From the NCBI GenBank assembly GCA_030428345.1, contig JAUIBM010000053.1:1-10355 (forward strand): a stretch of 10,355 bases of DNA. The letters run 5' to 3'. The DNA comes from Alphaproteobacteria bacterium (GTDB taxonomy: Bacteria > Pseudomonadota > Alphaproteobacteria > Rhizobiales > Rhizobiaceae). A program made the position numbers and the translations under genes. Below are positions 1 through 5,614 of the stretch, in pieces; within the stretch, counting starts at the first letter, position 1; every line of letters starts with the position of its first letter. The notes beneath the pieces were generated by a model. The model searched no databases. It was given only the letters and a program-made list of their open reading frames with translations, and was not told the origin of the DNA.

Positions 1-99
1 GAGGACGCCCAAGACGATGGCTGCGATCAGAACGAGCTTGACGATGAGGCCGTAGAGAAGCCATTTCGGCATTCCGGCTTGCGGGGCGCGTTCAGTCAT
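1..99 (-). CDS. Small membrane protein, N-terminal part only (runs off left edge)
   Basis: The first 33 codons of a minus-strand gene are visible from an ATG at 97-99. After a short polar start (MTERAPQAGMPKW) comes a strongly hydrophobic stretch (LLYGLIVKLVLIAAIVLGVL), which looks like a membrane-spanning segment or signal anchor and continues to the window edge. The start overlaps the stop of the upstream GFA gene in the sequence ATGACTGA, an 8-base overlap typical of translationally coupled genes, so it is probably the next gene of that operon. I do not recognise the family. The overlap and the hydrophobic segment are seen directly; membrane location is inference. The rest of the gene lies outside the window. 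Confidence 0.5.
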   Translation of the reverse strand, partial: MTERAPQAGMPKWLLYGLIVKLVLIAAIVLGVL

Positions 100-637
100 C
101 GCGATGCTCGGGGCGATGTTCCGGCCAGATTTCGGTATCCCTGTCAGGATGCTGATGGCTCTCGACAGAGGCCATGAATTCGCTCACCGCCGGCGGATCG
201 TCGCGCCAGGGGAGAGACGCCAGACCATCGACGAAGGCGAGCCTGTCCGCCGGGTTGACCTGGATCGAGGGAGCGGCGGCGCCTGGGTCGTCCAGCGACC
301 CGATGGAGATTTCAGGCTCGCCGCCCCAATCATAGGTCAAGGGCGTGCCGCACTCGCCGCAAAAGCCGCGTTGCACGCGATTGGAACTGGCGAAATGCTT
401 CGGGGCGCCACGCGTCCAGACCAGCGCATGGGCCGTGACCAGCGGACCGAAGAAGCCGCCAAACGCCTTCTGGCACATGCGACAATGGCAGATCGAGGCG
501 CGGCCCAGGCTCTCGGCGCGGTAGCGAACCGCGCCGCACTGGCATCCCCCGGTTATCGGGGCTTGGTCCTCTCTCCCCCCTTGCGGGGGAGATGTCACCG
601 CAGGTGACAGAGGGGGGTGATCATTCCTGAAAGGCAT
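92..637 (-). CDS. GFA-domain zinc protein (GFA1), start remodelled by a repeat
   Basis: This belongs to the GFA/CENP-V family (Mss4-like fold), named after the glutathione-dependent formaldehyde-activating enzyme; most members have no proven reaction. With the start at 637 the protein has 181 residues. Zinc-ligand cysteines are visible as GGCQCGAV (C32, C34), CHCRMCQK (C50, C52, C55) and GFCGECGTPL (C93, C96). Family members normally begin a few residues before the GGCxCG motif. Here no ATG, GTG or TTG lies between the motif and the repeat at 571-619. The nearest in-frame ATG is at 637, inside the 3' end of the DUF559 gene, with another at 682. Residues 7-23 are therefore translated from the palindromic repeat (PPLSPAVTSPPQGG). 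It overlaps the DUF559 gene by 17 bp and the next gene by 8 bp. It is a tandem paralog of GFA2; both end in a similar QHPDxxTxxWP tail. Family is secure; the start is uncertain. Confidence 0.85.
   Translation of the reverse strand: MPFRNDHPPLSPAVTSPPQGGREDQAPITGGCQCGAVRYRAESLGRASICHCRMCQKAFGGFFGPLVTAHALVWTRGAPKHFASSNRVQRGFCGECGTPLTYDWGGEPEISIGSLDDPGAAAPSIQVNPADRLAFVDGLASLPWRDDPPAVSEFMASVESHQHPDRDTEIWPEHRPEHRDD
571..619. repeat. Palindromic intergenic repeat, copy A
   Basis: This 49-bp element has two hairpins. The first pairs CTCCCCC (573-579) with GGGGGAG (585-591). The second pairs GTCACC (594-599) with GGTGAC (603-608) around a GCA loop. It ends in a run of six G (612-617). It is an inverted copy of the element at 1007-1055, and 45 of 49 positions are identical. 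The sequence resembles the RIME-type palindromic elements of rhizobia, as I remember them. It lies directly after the DUF559 stop codon and is translated as part of GFA1. Confidence 0.8.
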
Positions 638-1004
638 GCGGCGAAACCTCCCGAACCAGGCCGACAATGTGCTCGCACACATCGTTGAGTTCCTTCATGA
701 CTTCGTGATTCCAGAACCGCACGACCGTCCAACCCGTCTCGCCCAGTTTCGACGTTCTCTGACGATCGTGAAATGCCGCGCCGGGATGTGCGTGCTGGGT
801 TCCGTCGACCTCAATGATCAGCTTGTGCTGCGGACAGGCAAAGTCGGCGATGTATCCGCCAATCGGCACCTGGCGGCGAAAGCCCAACCCCATCAGCCGG
901 TGAGCGCGAATCTGGTTCCACAGCCTGCGCTCGGCCTCCGTCATTTCCTTTCGCATCCGCTTCGCATTCGACCGCAGGCGCTGCGGCACCCGGTCATGCG
1001 GCAT
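621..1004 (-). CDS. DUF559 family protein, Vsr-like PD-(D/E)XK nuclease
   Basis: The 127-residue product matches the DUF559 family, related to very-short-patch repair (Vsr) and restriction-type endonucleases. Visible hallmarks are the N-terminal helix EMTEAERRLWNQIR (20-33), FRRQVPIGGYIADFAC (42-57) carrying D54, and KLIIEVDGTQH (61-71) carrying E66 and D68, which would form the metal site. A C-terminal WTVVRFWNHEVM segment (92-103) follows. The frame is open upstream to 1082, but that extension only translates the palindromic repeat (SPLAGEMSAQQTEGG), so I start at the ATG at 1002-1004. The only Shine-Dalgarno-like sequence, GAGGGGGG, is part of repeat B. Family members sit in many contexts and their targets are mostly unknown. 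The gene is tightly bracketed by repeats A and B, which suggests it travels with them or acts on them; that is inference. Confidence 0.85.
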   Translation of the reverse strand: MPHDRVPQRLRSNAKRMRKEMTEAERRLWNQIRAHRLMGLGFRRQVPIGGYIADFACPQHKLIIEVDGTQHAHPGAAFHDRQRTSKLGETGWTVVRFWNHEVMKELNDVCEHIVGLVREVSPHAFQE

Positions 1005-1006
1005 GA

Positions 1007-1055
1007 CACCCCCCTCTGTCTGCTGCGCAGACATCTCCCCCGCAAGGGGGGAGAG
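1007..1055. repeat. Palindromic intergenic repeat, copy B (inverted relative to A)
   Basis: Read on the minus strand it starts CTCTCCCCCCTTGC and matches copy A over 49 bp except at four positions. Its second hairpin pairs GTCTGC with GCAGAC around a GCA loop, where copy A has GTCACC and GGTGAC. All four differences pair with one another, so both hairpins stay perfect. The GAGGGGGG end lies just before the DUF559 start codon and could serve as its ribosome binding site. Confidence 0.8.
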
Positions 1056-1091
1056 TGGAAACCGCTGAACCGCCGATCTCAACCGCGCGAG

Positions 1092-1577
1092 TCACGGCGT
1101 TTCCTCCGGCGGCCAGTTTTGCGTCTCATGGTCCGGATGCTGGCGGCTGACGAGATCGGCAAGGAAGGGCGCGGCGGGGATGTCGTCCATCGTCTCGACC
1201 CCGGGCAGCGCGGGAATGGCGTCGCACCAGGGCAGCTTGCCCTCGAGGCCGAAGGCGACGGAGGGCGGAAAGGCCGCCGGATCGTCGAAGGCCAGAACTG
1301 CAAGCGCAAGTCCGTCCGGCGCGTCATAGGCGAGCGGCGTGCCGCAAGCATTGCAGAAGCCGCGGCGCACCAGGTTCGAGCTCTGGAACCAGGAAGGTTC
1401 GCCGCGCGTCCATTCCACCCGGCAGCCGCGCGTGTCGAGGAGCGGAAAGGCGTGCGACGAGGACGCCTTCTGGCACATTCGGCAATAGCAGACAGAGGCC
1501 TTGGGCGGGTTGCCATGTACGCGGAACCGCACCGCCCCGCACTGACAACCGCCGGCGTGGAAGGGCGCGCCGGTCAT
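1092..1577 (-). CDS. GFA-domain zinc protein (GFA2)
   Basis: The 161-residue GFA/CENP-V family protein begins directly at its domain (MTGAPFHAGGCQCGAV). Zinc-binding cysteines are C11 and C13, C30, C32 and C35 (CYCRMCQK), and C75 and C78 (GFCNACGTPL). The start ATG at 1575-1577 shares ATGA with the stop codon of the VOC gene, indicating translational coupling, so I prefer it although the frame stays open to 2015; that extension is antisense-like sequence over the VOC gene. It is a diverged tandem paralog of GFA1. The DUF559 cassette begins about 36 bp after its stop codon. Known GFA proteins include S-(hydroxymethyl)glutathione synthase, but most annotated members are unproven, and I would not assign formaldehyde detoxification from sequence alone. 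Confidence 0.9.
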   Translation of the reverse strand: MTGAPFHAGGCQCGAVRFRVHGNPPKASVCYCRMCQKASSSHAFPLLDTRGCRVEWTRGEPSWFQSSNLVRRGFCNACGTPLAYDAPDGLALAVLAFDDPAAFPPSVAFGLEGKLPWCDAIPALPGVETMDDIPAAPFLADLVSRQHPDHETQNWPPEETP

Positions 1578-1972
1578 GCGACCGCCTTGTGGCACACGGC
1601 CTCGATGTTGTGGCCTTCGGGATCGATGACGAACGCCCCGTAGTAATCGGGATGGTACATGGGGCGCAGGCCCGGCGGGCCATTGTCCCTGCCGCCGGCA
1701 GCGATGGCGGCTTCGTAGAAGGCGTCGACCTCCTCGCGGCTCTCCGCCCGGAACGCGATGTGCTGGATCGGCCGGGTCCGCTCGGTGCCGGCGAGCCAGA
1801 AGAACGGCTTGGTCTCGCCGAAGCCGGCCACTTCGGCGTGGCCGGTCACTTCCTTGCCCAGACGCATCATCACCTTGCAGCCGAGCGGGGCGAGCGCCCT
1901 TTCGTAGAAGGCGAGCATGCTGGCGAAGTCCGCGACATTGAGGCTCATGTGATCGATCATGCGTTCGCTCAT
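1574..1972 (-). CDS. VOC family protein (glyoxalase/bleomycin-resistance/dioxygenase fold)
   Basis: The 132-residue protein is a single VOC domain made of two beta-alpha-beta-beta-beta halves. Candidate metal ligands are H8 in the opening strand (IDHMSLNV), H71 (IQHIAF) and E124 (HNIEAV). The closing segment GAFVIDPEGHNIEAV is typical of the family. Members act as glyoxalases, ring-cleaving dioxygenases, epimerases or antibiotic-binding proteins, and the substrate here cannot be read from sequence. A good Shine-Dalgarno sequence (AAAGGAG, reverse complement of 1981-1987) lies 8 bases before the ATG. The stop overlaps the GFA2 start in ATGA, so the two are coupled. The gene lies 130 bp after cysS with a near-perfect operator-like palindrome in between, so it probably has its own regulated promoter. 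Confidence 0.9.
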   Translation of the reverse strand: MSERMIDHMSLNVADFASMLAFYERALAPLGCKVMMRLGKEVTGHAEVAGFGETKPFFWLAGTERTRPIQHIAFRAESREEVDAFYEAAIAAGGRDNGPPGLRPMYHPDYYGAFVIDPEGHNIEAVCHKAVA

Positions 1973-2022
1973 GGCGATATCTCCTTTGACGGGTCGAACG
2001 CCCGAATTCTCGCATCTGCCTG

Positions 2023-2040
2023 CTGACAGCGATCTGTCAG
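2023..2040. promoter_or_regulatory. Operator-like palindrome upstream of the VOC-GFA genes
   Basis: CTGACAG and CTGTCAG form a perfect 7-bp inverted repeat separated by CGAT. It is centred about 60 bp upstream of the VOC start codon, in the only intergenic space between cysS and this gene group. No T run follows on the minus strand, so it does not look like an intrinsic terminator of cysS. A TetR- or MarR-type repressor site overlapping the promoter is a reasonable reading. The binding protein is not identifiable from the window. Confidence 0.45.
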
Positions 2041-2102
2041 GAGAGACGCCGAGGCGGCCATTCTTCCACCAGGCCGGATGCGGGAGGCAATCGCCGCCAT
2101 GC

Positions 2103-3536
2103 TCACCGCTTCACTTCCCATCGGGTCCGGCGTTCGCCGGTCTCCGGGTCCTTGTAATCCATCAGCTGGATGCCCTTGGCGGCCAGCTCGTCGCGGATCT
2201 TGTCCGCTTCGGCGAAGTTCTTCTCGGCGATGAGGGCGAGGCGGCGGGTGATGTCGTCCTCAATAGAAAATGCATGCGCGACCGCCTCAATCGGCGTGAA
2301 ATCAATTCCAAGCAGTCTGCGGGCCAAGGTCCAGGCGACACGATCTTCGTGATTTTCAAGCGTTCCGACATTCTGACTTAACCAACTGACAAGTTTTGGC
2401 GAGTTGAGATCGTCAGTAATTATTTCATACAGTTGACCCAGCATCTCTCTATTGGTGTCGATCCCTTCGATTGGATTTGGCAAATTGCGTCGCCATTTAG
2501 TCAGAATAGCTTCCGCCTCCTCCAGCCTCCTAACGCTGAAATCAATCGGCTCGCGATAATGCGTCATCAGCATGGCGAGGCGCAGGACCTCGCCCGGCCA
2601 TCTGCGGCCACCGAACTTGTCGGTGTGCAGCAGATCGTGAATGGTGACGAAATTGCCTTCCGACTTCGACATCTTGCGGCCCTCGACCTGCACGAAGCCG
2701 TTGTGCATCCAGTATTTCGCCATGACGTCGTTGCCATGGGCGCAGCGCGACTGGGCGATCTCGTTTTCATGATGCGGGAAGATCAGGTCGAGCCCGCCGC
2801 CATGGATGTCGAATACATCGCCCAGATGGGCGGCGCTCATGACCGAGCATTCGATGTGCCAGCCGGGCCGGCCGTGGATCGCCAGGGCTTCGCCCTTGAA
2901 GGTGAAACGACCTTCCCAGCCCGGCTCGTCGGCCGAGGATTCCTTCCATAGCACGAAATCGGCGGGGTTCTTCTTGTGCGCCTCGACCGCGACGCGGGCG
3001 CTGGCCTGCTGTTCGTCCAGCCTGCGGCGAGAGAGCTTGCCGTAATCGGGCATCGCCACCACGTCGAACAGCACTTCCCTGCCCTCGCCCCCGGTCGCGA
3101 CATAGGCGTGGCCCCTGTCCAGCAATTGCTGGATCATCGCCACCATGCCGGGGATGTGGTCGGTGGCGCGCGGCTCCACGGTCGGCGGCAGGCAGCCAAG
3201 CGCGGCGACATCCTTGTGGTATTGTTCGGCGGTCTTGCTGGTAACCCTTGCAATGGCCTCGTTCAGGGGCAGGTCGGGGAAATCGCGCCGGGCGCGCGCG
3301 TTTATCTTGTCGTCCACATCGGTGATGTTGCGGACATAGGTCACATGCTCCGGCCCATAGAGGTGGCGGAGCAGGCGGAACAGCACGTCGAAGACGATTG
3401 CAGGCCGCGCATTGCCGATATGGGCGTAGTCATAGACCGTCGGTCCGCACACATACATGCGCACATTTGCCGGGTCGATCGGTACAAATGCTTCCTTGGT
3501 GCGCGTCAGCGTGTTGTAGAGGTGCAGTTCGCCCAT
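2103..3536 (-). CDS. cysS: Cysteine--tRNA ligase (cysteinyl-tRNA synthetase)
   Basis: This class Ia aminoacyl-tRNA synthetase charges tRNA-Cys with cysteine in the cytoplasm. The 477-residue protein is full length. The HIGH signature appears as HIGN (39-42) and KMSKS is at 288-292. The catalytic zinc ligands expected from the E. coli enzyme are present as C30 (CGPTVYD), C230 (GWHIECS), H255 and E259 (PHHENE). The Rossmann domain is followed by the DALR-like helical region and a basic C-terminal tail. The ATG at 3536 is preceded by ACAGGACAGG, a plausible ribosome binding site. A stretch of the gene around 2341-2520 is only about 44 percent GC, against about 58 percent or more in nearby parts of the gene, with no loss of reading frame. 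Downstream genes on the same strand are 130 bp away. Confidence 0.98.
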   Translation of the reverse strand: MGELHLYNTLTRTKEAFVPIDPANVRMYVCGPTVYDYAHIGNARPAIVFDVLFRLLRHLYGPEHVTYVRNITDVDDKINARARRDFPDLPLNEAIARVTSKTAEQYHKDVAALGCLPPTVEPRATDHIPGMVAMIQQLLDRGHAYVATGGEGREVLFDVVAMPDYGKLSRRRLDEQQASARVAVEAHKKNPADFVLWKESSADEPGWEGRFTFKGEALAIHGRPGWHIECSVMSAAHLGDVFDIHGGGLDLIFPHHENEIAQSRCAHGNDVMAKYWMHNGFVQVEGRKMSKSEGNFVTIHDLLHTDKFGGRRWPGEVLRLAMLMTHYREPIDFSVRRLEEAEAILTKWRRNLPNPIEGIDTNREMLGQLYEIITDDLNSPKLVSWLSQNVGTLENHEDRVAWTLARRLLGIDFTPIEAVAHAFSIEDDITRRLALIAEKNFAEADKIRDELAAKGIQLMDYKDPETGERRTRWEVKR

Positions 3537-3991
3537 GGCCTGTCCTGTCGCTCAATTGCAGGCAGTTTCAATCTGCCGGCCAACCCCTGCAGGTCCGGGC
3601 GTTCTAACTCAAATCGGTAAAGAGACAGGAACGAGCGGACCAGCGATTGCTAGTCGATAATCTTGCAGAAAATGCAAATGCCGCAGCAGGCGGCGCTCAG
3701 CGTCGTTTCCATGGCCGGCATATTGCTGCAATCGAGCCTTGCGTCAAGCTCCCCGGGACGGTCGCGCTATGCGCCGCCGACGCCCTCCAGGCTCCCGGAG
3801 CGTTGCAATTCAGCCACGCCGCAACGCAATAACGCCGAATTTCCTGAATTCGTCGTTGGAACGATATGGGATGCCGCAGCGTTAGCACTCCAGAGAGGGT
3901 TTTTGCCCAACAATTGCCTTGTTGTGACGCTCTTGAGCGCGCCGTCACGGGGACGAAGATCCTCACCGACGGGAAAACAGGAAACGAACAA
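3537..3991. other. 455-bp intergenic region with no recognisable gene
   Basis: This lies between the divergent cysS and the small plus-strand gene and should hold both promoters. Small inverted repeats are visible: GGCAG/CTGCC at 3561-3577 in the cysS leader, TTGCA/TGCAA at 3662-3676, and CAACAA/TTGTTG at 3908-3924 about 70 bp before the small gene. Open frames here are rich in Ser, Pro, Arg and Cys and look non-coding. I see no tRNA, terminator or known RNA motif and cannot place a promoter with confidence. Confidence 0.5.
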
Positions 3992-4177
3992 GTGACCCAG
4001 AAAGACATCATCGCCACCCTGCAGGCAACAGCGCAACGCGATACGCTGGCCGATCGCTATCGCGGAATCGGCATTCCCGCCGTTGCCGCCGCCAAGAGCG
4101 TCAAGTGCGACGCCAAGCGGGAAACCAAGCTTCGCGACGGAACAGCGCTAAGACTGGTGGACAGCGCTACCGATTAA
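3992..4177 (+). CDS. Small conserved-looking hypothetical protein, 61 residues
   Basis: Starting from GTG at 3992, the frame encodes 61 residues with mostly G/C third positions, as expected for a real gene in this genome. AGGAAACGAACAA precedes the GTG and offers a modest ribosome binding site. The frame is open upstream to an ATG at 3866, but that stretch is less gene-like. The product is soluble and charged. The central segment RYRGIGIPAVAAA resembles, as far as I recall, short uncharacterised rhizobial proteins with YRxIGIxAVAAA, but I cannot name a family. The last 30 bp overlap the 3' end of lysE on the opposite strand. Function unknown. Confidence 0.55.
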   Translation: MTQKDIIATLQATAQRDTLADRYRGIGIPAVAAAKSVKCDAKRETKLRDGTALRLVDSATD

Positions 4178-4795
4178 GCTGGCCCCGAGGGCGAACATGA
4201 TGACGGCGATGCCGCCATCCAGAACTCTCCAGGCAAGTCGTCGGGCGAACAGCGGCGCGAGCAATCGCGCGCCATAGCCCAGCGCAAAGAACCAGGCGAA
4301 CGAAGCCGCCGAGGCGCCAATGCCGAAGGCGATCTTCGCAGCCTGGTCTGTCTGGACCGTAGAATAGGCGCCCATCAGCACCACCGTGTCGAGATAGACA
4401 TGCGGGTTGAGGAAGGTGAACGCCAGGCACTGTGCTAGGGCCGCAGCCAAAGCGGGCCGAGGACCGCCGGCGGCGGCCAGCGTCTTGGGATAGATCGCGC
4501 TGCGCGCCGAGAGCGCCGCATAGGCGAACAGGAACGCTGCACCGCCGAAGGCGATGGCCTGCAGCAGGCCGGGGCGACTCGCCACCGCAGCACCCATGCC
4601 GGCGATGCCGGCAATGATCAGCACCGTATCGGCAAGCGCGCAGACCAGGCACAGGACGAAGATGTGCGAGCGCTCTATTCCCATTCTCAGGATAAAGCCA
4701 TTCTGTGAGCCGATGGCGACGATCAGGCTCGCGCCAAGCAGGAAGCCGCTCACGGCGGCGGCCGACAGGATTTCAAGAGAAACGGGCATGATCAT
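4148..4795 (-). CDS. LysE/ArgO family amino-acid exporter
   Basis: This inner-membrane protein of 215 residues (213 if the second ATG at 4789 is used) belongs to the LysE/ArgO superfamily, which exports basic amino acids such as lysine and arginine. The family hallmark near the N terminus is visible as GFLLGASLIVAIGSQNGFILR, with LNPHVYLDT in the middle of the protein (LNPxxxLDT is characteristic of this family). About six hydrophobic segments are visible. The ATG at 4795 overlaps the SRAP stop codon as TGATG, which suggests reinitiation after that gene. The substrate is inferred from similarity to ArgO/LysE; no LysG/ArgP-type regulator gene is adjacent. The 3' end converges on the small plus-strand gene with a 30-bp overlap. 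Confidence 0.92.
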   Translation of the reverse strand: MIMPVSLEILSAAAVSGFLLGASLIVAIGSQNGFILRMGIERSHIFVLCLVCALADTVLIIAGIAGMGAAVASRPGLLQAIAFGGAAFLFAYAALSARSAIYPKTLAAAGGPRPALAAALAQCLAFTFLNPHVYLDTVVLMGAYSTVQTDQAAKIAFGIGASAASFAWFFALGYGARLLAPLFARRLAWRVLDGGIAVIMFALGASLIGSAVHQS

Positions 4796-5562
4796 CAGAA
4801 GAGGTCGGGCTGCGCCTTGGCCCCGTCGTCCGGCGCAGGCTTGGCGCCTTCTTTCGCTGCGGGCGCGGCATGCCCGTCTACCTGCTCCGCTACAGGCTCC
4901 TGGATGTCCGGGCCGCCATTGGCGACCTTGTTGACCTTGTCTCCGACCGGGATTGCCTCGAAAAACCCGTCCTCCACCGGAGCCAGCAGATCGGCGACGT
5001 GGCGGGGCTCGCTGTTCATGCAATCCAGCCAGCGCATGTGATCCTGCGGGCGAATGACCACCGGCATGCGATCGTGGATCGCGCCAATGGCCGCATTGGC
5101 GCGGGTCGTCATGACCAGTCCGGTATCGATCTCGCCGCCATCGGCAGAGTGCCAGGTTTCCATCAGACCGCCAAAGGTGATGACGCCGCCGCCGCTCGGT
5201 CTTATCCAGTAGGCCTGTTTGGGCCCCTTGCCGCCGGGCGGGCGTTTCCATTCGTAAAACCCGGTCGCCGGGACCAGCACCCTTCTGTGGCGCATGGCGT
5301 TGCGAAAGGCGGGCTTTTCGGCCGCCGTCTCGGCGCGGGCATTCAGCAGCAGCGGAAAATCGCGCGGATCCTTGACCCAGGCGGGCATCAGCCCCCAGCG
5401 AACCAGCACGCCGATCCTTTCGCCGGCCGGACCGTTGACCGCAACCAGGATCGGCTGCGTGGGCGCGATGTTGTAGCGCGGCGGGAAATCCTCGAGTTCA
5501 TCGAGGCCGAGCACCGCCGCCACTTCATGCACGCTTGCCGTGAGCGCGAACCTGCCGCACAT
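4795..5562 (-). CDS. SRAP-domain protein (YedK/HMCES family), abasic-site protection
   Basis: SRAP proteins form a covalent thiazolidine crosslink between Cys2 and an abasic site in single-stranded DNA, shielding it from cleavage and error-prone bypass. All key residues are present: C2 after the processed methionine (MCGRF), N74 (LLNARAET), E104 (GFYEWK) and H163 (IHDRMPVV). The 255-residue protein is longer than E. coli YedK. The SRAP core ends near residue 210 and is followed by about 40 residues rich in Ala, Pro, Lys and Asp, probably disordered, ending in QPDLF. That ending resembles the bacterial beta-clamp binding consensus QL(S/D)LF. The start is fixed by the need for Cys at position 2, and ACAGGAG sits 8 bases upstream. 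It is divergent from the NUDIX gene with a 52-bp gap and coupled by TGATG to lysE. Confidence 0.95.
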   Translation of the reverse strand: MCGRFALTASVHEVAAVLGLDELEDFPPRYNIAPTQPILVAVNGPAGERIGVLVRWGLMPAWVKDPRDFPLLLNARAETAAEKPAFRNAMRHRRVLVPATGFYEWKRPPGGKGPKQAYWIRPSGGGVITFGGLMETWHSADGGEIDTGLVMTTRANAAIGAIHDRMPVVIRPQDHMRWLDCMNSEPRHVADLLAPVEDGFFEAIPVGDKVNKVANGGPDIQEPVAEQVDGHAAPAAKEGAKPAPDDGAKAQPDLF

Positions 5563-5614
5563 TCCATTCGCTCCTGTCTTTTGGAGAAACTAGTTCGCGA
5601 GCACCCGGGCGTCC

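Larger units (their letters stand above)
571..1055. mobile_element. Putative DUF559 cassette bounded by inverted palindromic repeats
   Basis: A 485-bp unit consists of inverted 49-bp repeats (571-619 and 1007-1055) with one minus-strand DUF559 nuclease gene filling the space between them almost exactly: 2 bp separate repeat B from the start codon, and 1 bp separates repeat A from the stop codon. The unit sits between two GFA paralogs. The outer repeat ends match exactly (CTCTCCCCCC), and the bases beyond them do not. No target-site duplication is obvious at the outer borders. Mobility is inferred from the architecture; no transposase is present. Confidence 0.45.

Noticed and set aside
571..1055. 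CRISPR-like repeat pair
   Set aside because: There are only two copies, in inverted orientation, separated by a gene; no spacer array or cas gene is present.
1578..2015. N-terminal extension of GFA2 to 307 residues
   Set aside because: The extra part runs through the VOC gene in another frame. The GFA domain begins right after the ATG at 1577, which is coupled to the VOC stop.
2023..2040. Intrinsic terminator for cysS at the CTGACAG palindrome
   Set aside because: The stem is only 7 bp with moderate GC and no T run follows in the direction of cysS transcription; an operator fits better.
3882..3899. TTAGCACTC, half of a CIRCE (HrcA) heat-shock operator
   Set aside because: The required inverted half GAGTGCTAA is absent 9 bases downstream, and no chaperone gene follows.
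3663..3995. A 110-codon plus-strand frame and overlapping minus-strand frames in the cysS upstream gap
   Set aside because: Composition (Ser, Pro, Arg, Cys) and codon use do not look like coding sequence, there is no good ribosome binding site, and no family is recognisable.
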